This document shows, one piece after another, positions 27,653 to 35,773 of a stretch of 64,000 nucleotides of DNA; position 1 is the first letter of the stretch; each line of letters starts with the position of its first letter. The notes beneath the pieces were generated by a model, which worked only from the letters and a program-made list of their open reading frames with translations, had not been told where the DNA came from and searched no databases. The position numbers and the translations under genes are program-made. Origin of the DNA: CAUZJF01 sp965248605 (GTDB lineage Bacteria > Chloroflexota > Dehalococcoidia > Lucifugimonadales > CAUZJF01); assembly GCA_965248605.1 (NCBI GenBank), contig CBDFJV010000006.1:806001-870000 (forward strand). Reading direction: 5' to 3'.

Positions 27653-27994
27653 CTAGGGCATGGCCAGGACCGGTTGTGATGAGTCCTCTTCCTTCACGTC
27701 GAGGACTCGGCCCCTGTACAGGTAGATGATCGCGAACAAGAACAGAATCCGCTCGATCAACTCGAGAATGTATAGCCCGCCAGCAACGAATTCGCCCGGG
27801 CTAAGGGAGAAAGGCACCGACTCTGAACTCAGCCGGTCCATCCCAAACACTACTCCGGCGCTAACGAGCGGCCACACGACGATCGCGGCGCTGAACCAGA
27901 GGAAGCTGGCGTCTCGAGTGAGGCGGTACTTCCAGAAGAGTGCAACGGCGATCGCAATAAACACGATCACGTTGAGTGACAAAACTATAAGCAT
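27653..27994 (-). CDS. Small membrane protein
   Basis: 113 residues with three predicted membrane helices: MLIVLSLNVIVFIAIAVALF, FLWFSAAIVVWPLVSAGVVF and GLYILELIERILFLFAIIYL, with a short charged C-terminus (DVKEEDSSQPVLAMP). Family not recognised. It lies between two lipoprotein genes on the same strand and may be co-transcribed with the DUF4349 gene upstream. Confidence 0.65.
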   Translation of the reverse strand: MLIVLSLNVIVFIAIAVALFWKYRLTRDASFLWFSAAIVVWPLVSAGVVFGMDRLSSESVPFSLSPGEFVAGGLYILELIERILFLFAIIYLYRGRVLDVKEEDSSQPVLAMP

Positions 27995-28053
27995 GTCGAC
28001 ACCTCGCTGACTCGGGTCACCTCGAACTTGCTAACCCACATCTCTAGAGCCAC

Positions 28054-29718
28054 CTACTGATCGCCCTGAGACTCATGAGCGTCGGTGGGGCCAGCGGACG
28101 TGCTACGCCGCCGGCCCTTGTACCTGCGTATCAGCCAGTAGCCTCCACCTCCAACGACCAGCCACGCAGGACTGAGTATGGCCACCCAGATGACTCCGAT
28201 CAGTGCCCCCTGACCAACCGCGGACAGGGTCCTCACAGCGGTCTTGCCCTGGTCGCTGAAGCTCAAACCCGTGATGACCCAGCCCGGCATCTCTCTAACC
28301 CTTACGTCGAGCGAGCTGGAGTCCTCCACAGTACCCGCCTCACTCTCGGCCGTTATCGTAAACGTCGCCTGATACGAGAAAGGCCGGTGGTGCTCATAGA
28401 CGTGAGTCGCTACGGCGGTGGTGATCCCCACTCCCAGCATTCCCGTGGCAGGCTCGGAGCCGTCGCCGAAGTCCCACCTGTACTCTACCTCGTTCAGACC
28501 CGGCGGCCGAGTGAAGGACCCACTGAACTCGACCTCCTCGCCCTCGTCCACAGCGATACTCTCGCCGGCGAAGACAACGATGTCGGGAATCCTGGTGACC
28601 TTGACCATCAGGGTCGTATCGCCTTCGGCGGCACCCGCTTCGCCGCTGCCCTGTATCTCGAACTGAACGATGTATGGCGAGTCCTCTTCGTCTCTGTACC
28701 TATGGGTCACAGTCGCCGTGACCCGGGTATCTTCTTTCTCCGTTGGCGCCGTCTGATGGCCGCGAACGCTCTCACCGTCACCGAAGTCCCACGTGTAGCT
28801 GAAGTCCTCGATCCCCTCGGGCGGCTTGAAAAAGGCACGGAACCTGACCCTCTCGCCGACACCGGTCGTCTTGTCTGCTATCTCCTCCACCGCCATGTCA
28901 ACTGGCTCAAGCTCTAAGTTGACGCTCACCAGCGAAAACGCCGAAGTCTCCTCAAGAAGCTTGATCTTACCCTGCAGGCGCTCAACCTCTTCCTGGACTC
29001 CGGTCAAGGTCTGCTGGACCTTCAAAGCGGCCTCGACGGTCTCGGCGCGCCCCAATAGCTTGAGCAGCGCCTCTTCCGTGGCCTTCTGATTGTCAAGCCG
29101 CGCCCTCAGGTCGAAGTACTCATCGGTCACGTCTCGGCTGTCAGAGACCTCCGCTTTGACCTCGACGGCCATCTCCCTCAGACGCGCGGTCGCCTTATCC
29201 AGGGCTTCAGCCGGAACACGGAAGGAGATGAACCCACGGTGCTTCTCGAATCGATTGGTGGATACGACCCAACCGCCCAGCTCTCTGGCCATAGCCGTGA
29301 TCAGGTCCATGGAGCCCTGTACGTCCGTCACCACGATCGTAGCCTCGACAGTGCGGACGATGATTCGTTCCAGATTGACCAGCCGGGTGAGCGTCTTCGA
29401 TGAGGCCGCGATATCGGCCGCCGCAGCTTGTTCTGAAACTCTCACCAACCTAGGAGCGGGGGCCGGAGCTGGCGCGGGGGCCGCCGGTGCAGCGGCAGGT
29501 GCCGCCATCGCCGCTATGGCCTCATCCACGACGAATCCCCTAAGTGCCGGAGCCGCTGCTGCTGCGGGGGCTGCTGGCGCCCCCGGCACACCTGGCGCCC
29601 CCGGCACACCCGGCGCACCCGGATGCCCAGCGGAATCGTCCGAGCCACCGCACGCGGTCACAGCCAGCAGTGCGACGAGCATAATTGGGATTGGGAATCG
29701 GCTAATTCTCAAAAGCAT
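28054..29718 (-). CDS. DUF4349 lipoprotein with two PKD domains and C-terminal anchor
   Basis: 554 residues from ATG 29718 (GGGAGG 10 bases upstream; the TTG at 29742 is less likely). Order: lipobox LLAVTACGGS; collagen-like GAPGVPGAP repeats and Ala/Pro-rich stretch; DUF4349 domain with ERIIVRTVEATIVVTDVQGS and FISFRVPAEALDKA and a coiled coil (VQQTLTGVQEEVERLQGKIK); PKD domains with YTWDFGDGESVRGH and YRWDFGDGSEPATG; a C-terminal membrane helix and basic tail (RRYKGRRRS). DUF4349 proteins are surface proteins of unclear function. Having both a lipid anchor and a C-terminal helix is unusual. Confidence 0.85.
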   Translation of the reverse strand: MLLRISRFPIPIMLVALLAVTACGGSDDSAGHPGAPGVPGAPGVPGAPAAPAAAAAPALRGFVVDEAIAAMAAPAAAPAAPAPAPAPAPRLVRVSEQAAAADIAASSKTLTRLVNLERIIVRTVEATIVVTDVQGSMDLITAMARELGGWVVSTNRFEKHRGFISFRVPAEALDKATARLREMAVEVKAEVSDSRDVTDEYFDLRARLDNQKATEEALLKLLGRAETVEAALKVQQTLTGVQEEVERLQGKIKLLEETSAFSLVSVNLELEPVDMAVEEIADKTTGVGERVRFRAFFKPPEGIEDFSYTWDFGDGESVRGHQTAPTEKEDTRVTATVTHRYRDEEDSPYIVQFEIQGSGEAGAAEGDTTLMVKVTRIPDIVVFAGESIAVDEGEEVEFSGSFTRPPGLNEVEYRWDFGDGSEPATGMLGVGITTAVATHVYEHHRPFSYQATFTITAESEAGTVEDSSSLDVRVREMPGWVITGLSFSDQGKTAVRTLSAVGQGALIGVIWVAILSPAWLVVGGGGYWLIRRYKGRRRSTSAGPTDAHESQGDQ

Positions 29719-29779
29719 GGTCCAGCGACCTCCCTCTAGCAATGACTGTTTCAGATGCGTTCCATAGTGTATGACGAAA

Positions 29780-29850
29780 GAATCACGCGATTTGTTCCCT
29801 GACCAATCGCGGATAGGGTCCTCACAGCGGCATCCGCCCGCAGCAGGGAG
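29780..29850 (-). pseudogene. Remnant of a second DUF4349 gene tail
   Basis: The reverse strand reads AAVRTLSAIGQG, nearly identical to AVRTLSAVGQGALIG in the intact DUF4349 protein. About 34 bases (29800-29833) match 28208-28241 with two differences. It lies upstream of the intact gene, without any surrounding frame, and so is a leftover of a duplicated or recombined paralogue. Confidence 0.65.
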
Positions 29851-29865
29851 GGGGCCATGTCGGAA

Positions 29866-29955
29866 TGACTTCAGGCGAGAGAATTAGCCAACTCCACGAT
29901 GTTGCCCGGTCTGGGGAGCTACGCAAGGGCCTACGGCTAGTAGGCGATCTCCAGA
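29866..29955. repeat. 80-bp direct repeat, copy 2
   Basis: Second copy of the repeat at 26363-26447, placed immediately downstream of the lipoprotein gene at 29957-30955. Differences include an AGAATTA insertion and several substitutions. Confidence 0.75.
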
Positions 29956-29956
29956 C

Positions 29957-30955
29957 CTATCCGCCGGTCTTCACCGGCCGTACGTCGAGCAACACGCCCG
30001 GCGCAAACGGCGGCCGTAGCTCCTCGCACTCAAGGACGACGGCCCGCGGTATCGGCAGGTGTGCCTCGTATAGTCGGGTTGGGACAACGAATGGAAGATC
30101 GTCCCACCGAACCTCCAGAGTCCCCTGCCTTCCCTCCGGAGTGACACACGCATCACCAGCTCGTTTCTCGCCGAGAAAGTCGTGCACGATACCTGCAAAT
30201 GGGAATGTCGAGACAGTCCGAAACGAGCCCGCATAGCGCCCTCTGGGGGCCACATCGATGCCATGGGGGATGCTGAGATCTACTGTATGAACGATCCGTG
30301 AGGCCTTTAGCGAGGTTTCCCCATCGCTTACATTGGCAACGATTTCGCATTTGGCGGGTTCGGTTCCGGTTGAGAAGTGCCCGTCCCTGGTAATCTGGCC
30401 ATCCTTCGATGACCATGAAACCCTGATATTGGGAATGGCGTTGTCATATGCGTCGTACGCTTCAATCCGGAAGTCGAATGAACCGTTGGTGTAGAAGAGC
30501 TGCTGATCGGGAATAATCATGACCCGGTACATGGGACCGGGCTCTACAGCGACCGTAGCTGCGGTCTCGACGAAGACACCTGCGGTTCCAGCAATAGCAA
30601 CAACCCCCTCAGAAAAGACACCAACTCGCGTGCCGGCAGTAAGCAGTCCAGAGGGGCTTATGGCGCCGCCGTCGACTGAGGTCGTCCATTCCGGTTCCAG
30701 GTTGGTGATGGCTTTGCCATTAGCATCGACAGCTTCGAATGTGAATTGGCGGCTCTCCCCGGGCTTCAGTACCACGTAATCGGGCAGGATCGAGGCTTTC
30801 GTCAGAGGCGCCGGAGTCGCTGGGATGGACGGACTCTCTACGCCAGTCGGATCAGCGGTCTGCGTTCCTTGACGGGGTGTTCGGTCGCACGCACCTACGA
30901 CCGCGCCCAGCACAATGCCGCCAACGATGATTCGAGCTATTGGGACCCTTATCAT
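29957..30955 (-). CDS. Lipoprotein with Ig-like (Big) domains
   Basis: 332 residues. Signal peptide with GAVVGACDR (lipobox, Cys23), short Pro/Thr linker, then two bacterial Ig-like domains: ILPDYVVLKPGESRQFTFEA ... WTTSVDGGAISPSGLLTAGT and VMIIPDQQLFYTNGSFDFRI ... WSSKDGQITRDGHFST. The C-terminal 120 residues (DLSIPHGIDVAPRGRYAGSF onward) form a separate unassigned domain. Function unknown, probably surface binding. Its ATG overlaps the stop of the truncated methylase gene (ATGA), so it now sits at the end of that transcript. Confidence 0.75.
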   Translation of the reverse strand: MIRVPIARIIVGGIVLGAVVGACDRTPRQGTQTADPTGVESPSIPATPAPLTKASILPDYVVLKPGESRQFTFEAVDANGKAITNLEPEWTTSVDGGAISPSGLLTAGTRVGVFSEGVVAIAGTAGVFVETAATVAVEPGPMYRVMIIPDQQLFYTNGSFDFRIEAYDAYDNAIPNIRVSWSSKDGQITRDGHFSTGTEPAKCEIVANVSDGETSLKASRIVHTVDLSIPHGIDVAPRGRYAGSFRTVSTFPFAGIVHDFLGEKRAGDACVTPEGRQGTLEVRWDDLPFVVPTRLYEAHLPIPRAVVLECEELRPPFAPGVLLDVRPVKTGG

Positions 30956-31860
30956 GACTTACGGCTCAGCTGGTGACCCTGGCAATAGCGGTCGAACACA
31001 AAGGTGGATTCAACTCCCTGAGCAGTATCCAGCAGTTCCCGCAAGATGCTGGCTGCGGTGTTCCCAGGAATCTGCTCCAGGATGTCCTTGGCGATGGCGA
31101 AGATGGGCCAGTAGTTTATCTTCAGGATTGCGGCCCATACCGATAGCGTCTCACCCTGAGGGTTTGTTACATCGGGACCGCACACCAAATGCAGGGATTT
31201 CACCCCCTCGTGCATCCCTGCGATGCGCTGGTGGAAGACCATCGCGTTTGCGATGATAGCGCAGGCCATGCGGCGGGTCTGCGGAACGTCGCCCATTCCC
31301 AGCAACCGGGCAATTACAGGGGTGACATTCGGCCGCAGCTTCGCCATCTCTTCCAATCTATTGGCGGCTTGTCCAATGCCCCGCTCAAGTGTCTCAGCCG
31401 CCTGTTCAACCGCCTTCTGCGGCACGGATACCAGGCGGATAAGGTCTGCCAGGTCGCTGGCGGTGCCGTCCAGCCATCCCGATTCGGGGAAGCGGCTGCC
31501 GTCTTCGTGCCGGACGAAGTAGGCAAGGCGGGCCACGGCTACGCCCTCGTGCACGTCGTAGGCTTCCTCCAGGGCTTGGGGGTAGCGCAGGGCGATGGCG
31601 GCCTCGATGGTGCGCGGCTCGCCGTCGACGGCGAGACCCAACCGGTCGAAGGCGTCCTTTTCCGCTTCGGGGGCCGGTTCGTACTCAGCTTCGACGACCA
31701 CCGGGGAACGGCCAGGCGCGGTAATCAGTACGTCGGCATGGCGGCCCAGGTGGTTGGGGAAGGTCTGGGTATTCTCGGAGCGCACCTGGCAGCCGGGCAA
31801 CATGCTGCGGAGCAGGTCTCCCAGGGCATTATTGGCGTTGGGTTCAGTCTGGTGAGGCAT
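30952..31860 (-). pseudogene. N-terminal fragment of a large DNA methylase/restriction protein
   Basis: About 302 residues from ATG 31860, five bases after the vapC stop. An N-terminal nuclease-like region (RHADVLITAPGRSPVVVEAE; a D...ExE pattern as in PD-(D/E)XK folds) is followed by a helical region with RMACAIIANAMVFHQRIAGM and ILKINYWPIFAIAKDILEQI. I recall this arrangement from the first third of long type I/IIG-like N6-methylases, which continue into a DLxGxxFQxLIxDRK..ATFYT block. Here the match stops after AQGVEST and the frame ends in unrelated sequence, so the methylase is lost. The nuclease part may remain. Confidence 0.62.
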
Positions 31861-31865
31861 GTCAT

Positions 31866-32264
31866 TCAACAAACAAAGCGGTCGATTCCAGGGCAATTGT
31901 CGAATCCAACATCGAAGCTCAGGATACGGTTCGTACCCGCCTTTCGCATCACGGCCACATGCAGGGCGTCCCTCGCAGAGAGGCCGTCTACAGAGCCGAT
32001 CAGCGCTCTGGCAGCGCGTATCTCGGACATGCCAAAGGTCAAAACGTCATCGGCAATGGCGTCAAGGCTCTCGAAGGCGGCGTCGATGGCGTCGGGCCTC
32101 CGGATAGCCGTGTAGCGGTGGAGTATCTCCTGGTAGACCTCCACGTCGGTGACGAAATGCTCTCCGTCCCGCGCCAACTGCGTCAAGACCGCTACGCTGC
32201 GGTCCTTGTTCGGATGCGGAGCTCCCACCAAGTACATCGGCACGTTGGAGTCGATGAAAATCAC
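31866..32264 (-). CDS. vapC: VapC-like PIN-domain ribonuclease toxin
   Basis: 132 residues. Acidic residues of the PIN site are in place: MIFIDSNVPMYLVG, EVYQEILHRY, GLSARDALHVAVMRKAG and ILSFDVGFD. Such toxins cleave tRNA or rRNA. It starts at GTG 32262-32264, overlapping the antitoxin stop by GTGA, which fixes the start. Downstream it is followed after five bases by the truncated methylase gene. Confidence 0.88.
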   Translation of the reverse strand: MIFIDSNVPMYLVGAPHPNKDRSVAVLTQLARDGEHFVTDVEVYQEILHRYTAIRRPDAIDAAFESLDAIADDVLTFGMSEIRAARALIGSVDGLSARDALHVAVMRKAGTNRILSFDVGFDNCPGIDRFVC

Positions 32265-32506
32265 GGGAGACGTTGCCCCGCTTCGATCTCCTGTAGCATG
32301 ACCTCGATGTCGGCGGTTGGGAATTCGTGCCGCGACGCATCGGCGATGGCGCGCAGCTTGGCTTCTACAGCACCAGGGTGGTCGCCTCTCGCCTTGCGCA
32401 GCGCCTGACGCACCCATTCCGCGAGGGTCACCCGCTGCCTTCGGGCAACGGCTTGAATCTCAAGGTACTCTTCTTCTTCTATGAGAACTTGAAGGCGTTT
32501 AGTCAT
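32261..32506 (-). CDS. vapB: VapB-like antitoxin
   Basis: 81 residues. N-terminal MTKRLQVLIEEEEYLEIQAV and ARRQRVTLAEWVRQALRKAR fit a ribbon-helix-helix DNA-binding fold; the C-terminal tail would bind the PIN toxin. No ribosome-binding site precedes the ATG, and the promoter lies so close that the mRNA is probably leaderless. Coupled to vapC by a GTGA overlap. Confidence 0.82.
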   Translation of the reverse strand: MTKRLQVLIEEEEYLEIQAVARRQRVTLAEWVRQALRKARGDHPGAVEAKLRAIADASRHEFPTADIEVMLQEIEAGQRLP

Positions 32507-32543
32507 ATTGATAGTGTAGTTGCCTCATACGAGATTAGTCAAT
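32507..32543 (-). promoter_or_regulatory. Sigma-70-type promoter and inverted repeat of vapBC
   Basis: On the reverse strand TTGACT (32542-32537), an 18-base spacer, TACACT (32518-32513), and then six bases to the ATG, which predicts leaderless translation. The promoter is bracketed by TATTGATAG and TATTGACTA in inverted orientation, as expected for an autorepressed antitoxin operator. Confidence 0.7.
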
Positions 32544-32544
32544 A

Positions 32545-32820
32545 CTAGCCAAGCGCCGTGCCCCAAGCTTGCTCCCAGGAGGGCGCAACCATATGCCCAT
32601 GTCGGCGGACTACGCTCGAACAGGCGGAGGCTTTGGCAGAGACCCCGTCGAGGTCCCCGGACTGCCGCAGCCGCCTCGCGTCGTGAACGGTCCGCGCCAC
32701 GGTCGGAGGCGGGGCTGTCTCTTCCTGGGGGAAGATCGCGTCGATCAGCCGGTCCACCAGCTCCTCAAGGCTCGTGCGTTGGACCGGACGGTCATGTGTC
32801 GTCAATACTCGGGTTGTCAT
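32545..32820 (-). CDS. Small protein of unknown function
   Basis: 91 residues, not recognised. No membrane segment; the N-terminal half (TSLEELVDRLIDAIFPQEET) looks helical and acidic, the middle (VARTVHDARRLRQSGDLDGV) helical and basic. A good ribosome-binding site (AAGGAGAG) before ATG 32820 and its place after two small membrane-protein genes on the same strand support it as real. Confidence 0.6.
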   Translation of the reverse strand: MTTRVLTTHDRPVQRTSLEELVDRLIDAIFPQEETAPPPTVARTVHDARRLRQSGDLDGVSAKASACSSVVRRHGHMVAPSWEQAWGTALG

Positions 32821-32859
32821 CGTTTCTCTCCTTGTTTGAGTTGGGTCTTGTACTTGATC

Positions 32860-32982
32860 TCAGATCAGCAGCGGGGCCAGGGTGAGCAGCAGCACCAGTG
32901 CGGTCCTGGCGATGGTGTGTCTGTTCCGCCACAGGACCGCCACGGCTTCGATCACCAGCCGCACCGCAGGCATGGTTTCCAT
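32860..32982 (-). CDS. 40-residue single-pass membrane protein
   Basis: METMPAVRLVIEAVAVLWRN followed by a hydrophobic helix (TIARTALVLLLTLAPLLI) to the stop. It is supported by a strong AAAGGAGGG six bases before ATG 32982. It overlaps the upstream gene by 31 bases. Function unknown; the size resembles small holin-like or pilus-accessory proteins, but nothing proves this. Confidence 0.5.
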   Translation of the reverse strand: METMPAVRLVIEAVAVLWRNRHTIARTALVLLLTLAPLLI

Positions 32983-33182
32983 ACGCCCTCCTTTCTTCGT
33001 GCTCTCTTCCTGGCGGACAGCCTCCGAACCACCAGCGCCGCGAGACCGAGCCCCACCGTGTTCATGACGGCGGCTCCGGCCCCGGCTCCGAGCAGCAGCG
33101 GCGCCACCAGGAGCAGCGCCACCGCAGCGACGACAATCCGCCTTCGGTTCCAAACCTTCGACCCTCGACTATGAACGTGCAT
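32952..33182 (-). CDS. Small two-helix membrane protein
   Basis: 76 residues from ATG 33182, which has AAAGGAG seven bases upstream. Basic N-terminus (HSRGSKVWNRRR), two hydrophobic helices (VVAAVALLLVAPLLLGAGAG and AVMNTVGLGLAALVV), and a basic C-terminus (RRLSARKRARRKEG). Unrecognised. First gene of a three-gene set read away from the 61-bp repeat array. Confidence 0.55.
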   Translation of the reverse strand: MHVHSRGSKVWNRRRIVVAAVALLLVAPLLLGAGAGAAVMNTVGLGLAALVVRRLSARKRARRKEGVWKPCLRCGW

Positions 33183-33360
33183 CGACAAACTCCTTTCCGT
33201 TGCCTGGCCCTCGCGTTGGCATCCGTAGCGCGGAGGACTCTTGTGATCGGTTGGCTTGAAATGGGCACGGGGCCGCGCACGACGGGATGCCGTACGTCGA
33301 ACGCGGTATTTGGGAGAGGCACGCCGGTCCGCACGAGGTGATCGCGGGGACGACGTGTGG

Positions 33361-33550
33361 GAAGAAAAAGGGCGCAGCTAGGCCAGGGTATGTAGAAGAC
33401 CTTCTGGAAGCCGCGACGAAGGGGTAAGGCAGGCGCAGCTCGACCAGGGCGGTGAGATTGCATCCTGGGAGCCGCGACTAAGGGGTGAAGAAGACGCAGC
33501 TCGACCAGGGGACAGAAGCGGTCAGGGAGCTGCGACTACGCGGGGAGAAG
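33361..33550. repeat. Three tandem 61-bp repeats
   Basis: The block GCGCAGCTCGACCAGGG (first copy GCGCAGCTAGGCCAGGG) starts at 33372, 33433 and 33494, giving an exact 61-base period. Each unit ends with GG(G/A)AGC(C/T)GCGACTA-like sequence, which is partly complementary to the unit's start, so each can fold into a stem of about 12 bp. No coding potential. Confidence 0.85.
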
Positions 33551-33954
33551 CGGCCTGGTCGTCTGGACTACGCCGCGCGTGGGGAAACGGTCGAAGCACG
33601 TGTGAGCGCTCCGCCGGGGAATGAAGGAAGATGCGTCTGAAAGACCGCTTCGGAGGGCTACGAGCTATCCGTCACGGTCTTTTTCGGGCACAGGAAGACC
33701 GGCCGAAGCGCAATGCACTCAGCCGGTCATTTGCTATCGAGAAGGCCGGAGCGCGAGACGCACCCCAACCCTCCTTCAGAAAATCCCTCTTGGACGACCG
33801 CCGGAGAGCGAGGCTCGATCCGTCACGGTCCATCCGGGCTCAGGGAAAGGACCCCCAGGTTTCTAGGGCGGGAAACGCTGGAAAAGCCTGACAGTGATTC
33901 AAGTATTACCGAACAACCGTGCGAATGCAAGGGTTTGAGCCCCTGAGCCGCCAG

Positions 33955-33975
33955 ATCGTTTGCTCAGTTTGCTGA
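33955..33975. repeat. 21-bp direct repeat, left copy
   Basis: ATCGTT-T-GCTCAGTTTGCTGA; the same sequence with one change (A for T) is at 50817-50837 in the same orientation. It lies three bases beyond the stop of the HTH gene at 33979. A 15-base exact piece recurs inside that gene at 34541-34555. Candidate attachment or regulator site. Confidence 0.6.
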
Positions 33976-33978
33976 ACG

Positions 33979-34863
33979 CTAGCGCCGCCACATGCCGAGA
34001 GTGAGAATTCGCCGCACCCACCGTCTGACAGTCAGCCTTCGCCTCTCCCGTCTCCGGTCGGCCAGCGCGCTCCACCGCCAGCTCACCTGCTGGTACCTGA
34101 CGCCCAGGCCCCATCGCTCCCCCGGCGGTATGCCCATCTCGTGCTCGCGTATGAGCTCTATCTCCAGCTCCAGCCTGGCCTCCGCCGCCGTCACGCGATC
34201 CAGACGGGTCCTCGCCTGCGCCTGCTCAGTCTTCAGCCTCCGCCACTCGGTCACGAGGGCCTCGGTCTTCTCGTCGTAGCCATCTCCGTTACGGCTGGGC
34301 ACGGCACCAACGGCGGAGCCAGGGGCCTGCACAGCGGTCTCCCTCACCGGCTGAGGGGCCACCCTCACCTGAGACCGCTTCTCCACCTGGTCCAGCCGCC
34401 GTCGAATCTCCTGCTGAGCCGACAATGACTCCGCGAGGGCCTTACGGACTTCCTGATCCCTGACACCGGCCTTCTGCACGAGCTCGCTGATGGCCCCACG
34501 GGCGCTCTGAAGCTCGCCGGCCACGGAAATCAGTTGCTGTGTTTGCTCAGTTTGCCGCCGCTCCAGCACTTCGAGTCCCTCCGCCAGCTCCCTCCGCCCC
34601 TGCTCCAAATCGTCCAGCCTCCCGGCCCACGGCGACTCCGGCACCTCGGCTCCCTCTCGCAGGAGCAGGTGCTTCTCCAGGGCCATCCGCAGGCCCCGGG
34701 ACAGCTTCCCGGCGGCCAGGGAGCGGAGCACCGTCCTGTACCCGACGCCAAGCTTGACGGCTGCGCCAGCCTTCCCGTGCTCGCTAATCAGCTCGCCCAG
34801 CAGGCCAACCAGCTGCTGGAGGTGACGGCTCTCCGCCTCAGTCAGCTCTGATCTCTGCTCCAT
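33979..34863 (-). CDS. HTH/coiled-coil protein of the conjugation module
   Basis: 294 residues, family not recognised. N-terminal ELTEAESRHLQQLVGLLGEL and SEHGKAGAAVKLGVGYRTVL suggest an HTH-like DNA-binding region. Residues about 85-175 form a long coiled coil (RRELAEGLEVLERRQTEQTQ, DQEVRKALAESLSAQQEIRR), then a low-complexity linker, a second coil, and a very basic C-terminus (DRRRERRRLTVRRWVRRILT). It could be a DNA-binding accessory or partition-like protein. It is divergent from the T4SS genes and so may regulate them. Confidence 0.65.
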   Translation of the reverse strand: MEQRSELTEAESRHLQQLVGLLGELISEHGKAGAAVKLGVGYRTVLRSLAAGKLSRGLRMALEKHLLLREGAEVPESPWAGRLDDLEQGRRELAEGLEVLERRQTEQTQQLISVAGELQSARGAISELVQKAGVRDQEVRKALAESLSAQQEIRRRLDQVEKRSQVRVAPQPVRETAVQAPGSAVGAVPSRNGDGYDEKTEALVTEWRRLKTEQAQARTRLDRVTAAEARLELEIELIREHEMGIPPGERWGLGVRYQQVSWRWSALADRRRERRRLTVRRWVRRILTLGMWRR

Positions 34864-35188
34864 CTCAGCACATCTCCTCTCCTGCCCTCAAGTGCTGTTG
34901 CCAGGTGGCATTTCCGGTCACCGTTTGCTGATTTTCGATGTACAAGTGGCACTTCTGTCACGCCCTCTCGTATCTGAGCGGTCCGGTCTGCGGCTGGACT
35001 GGCTCTATCCACCAATTACTTGGATTACCTACGGAATTCACAGCCAGGTCAATACCGTTACACGGCCCTGAGCTGCAAACAGGACGTGTAAGGGGGACCT
35101 CTGCAGAGGCCCCCCCTGCGCGACATTCCATTTAGAACAACTGTACGGCATGCTTGATTACGACGCAAATCCGATAGGGAGGAAGCAC
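34864..35188. promoter_or_regulatory. Divergent intergenic region with paired repeat
   Basis: 325 bases between the HTH gene and the T4SS genes. GTGGCATTTCCGGTCAC (34905-34921) and GTGGCACTTCTGTCAC (34946-34961) form an imperfect direct repeat 41 bases apart, about four helical turns, as for paired operators. The arrangement also resembles the repeated binding sites at IS21 ends. No gene is evident. Confidence 0.5.
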
Positions 35189-35773
35189 ATGAGGCACATG
35201 AGGACACCGAGACGACGATCACTCATCACGGCACTGGCGCTGGGGGCTCTGCTCCTGGTCGTGGGCGGCTCGCCCGTCGTCCCCCACGCATTCGCACAGG
35301 AGAGCGGGCTGACGCTGGTCAACCAGGACGAAAGATTCATACAGCGCCACGACCACGGGGGATTCACCGCGCGGCCGGTCCTGAGCGCAGAGGCCGCTGC
35401 GGTGGCCTACGGGGTCAAGGACCCCATCGACGGCACGTGGCTGACCGCCTTCTACTTCGTGGAGGACGGCCCCAGGAAGGTCAACCGGGGCTGGGAGTAC
35501 ACGTTCGACTATCCCTCCGACGACTCACAGCCCGAGCTCGACCCGGAGCGGGCCTACATCCTGGGCATCCTCGCCTGGCTCGACGACGAGTCGTACCTAT
35601 TCGAGGCGGTCATCCCCATGCATGAGTCGACCGGGCCGTGGGACAGGGTGCTGAACGCCCTCAACCCGGCGCGGTGGGCGAGGGCCGCCGCCGGCTGGAC
35701 CATCGAGGGGACTCACGGGCTGATGTGCAGCGTCCTGGGCAGGATCGCAGGCGGCGACCTGGAGGACTGCTAG
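35189..35773 (+). CDS. Secreted protein at the start of the T4SS cluster
   Basis: 194 residues from ATG 35189, which has GGGAGGAAGC upstream (a frame from 35150 lacks one). Basic start (MRHMRTPRRRS), signal helix (LITALALGALLLVVGGSPVV), cleavage near AFAQE. The mature domain (about 150 residues) contains FTARPVLSAEAAAVAYGVKD and GWEYTFDYPSDDSQPELDPE, and ends with a helical region rich in Ala/Trp and two cysteines. Family not recognised. The gene reads directly into the TrbL-like gene (TAGATG), so it probably belongs to the secretion apparatus. Most of it is repeated in the chimeric gene that follows. Confidence 0.75.
   Translation: MRHMRTPRRRSLITALALGALLLVVGGSPVVPHAFAQESGLTLVNQDERFIQRHDHGGFTARPVLSAEAAAVAYGVKDPIDGTWLTAFYFVEDGPRKVNRGWEYTFDYPSDDSQPELDPERAYILGILAWLDDESYLFEAVIPMHESTGPWDRVLNALNPARWARAAAGWTIEGTHGLMCSVLGRIAGGDLEDC

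Larger units (their letters stand above)
33183..33978. other. 796-base gap with tandem repeats, no credible gene
   Basis: Short frames exist on the plus strand (from 33621 and 33631) but have no proper ribosome-binding site and look like chance. The gap holds the 61-bp repeat array (33361-33550), a looser pair of 37-base repeats around ATCCGTCACGGTC (33658-33694 and 33809-33845), and the direct repeat at 33955-33975. It could be a replication or transfer origin or a long regulatory leader; this is inference. Confidence 0.55.

Noticed and set aside
33621..33946. Short plus-strand frames (MKEDASERPLRR..., MRLKDRFGGLRA...)
   Set aside because: No correctly spaced ribosome-binding site, basic low-complexity peptides, overlapping alternatives and repeats in the same stretch.
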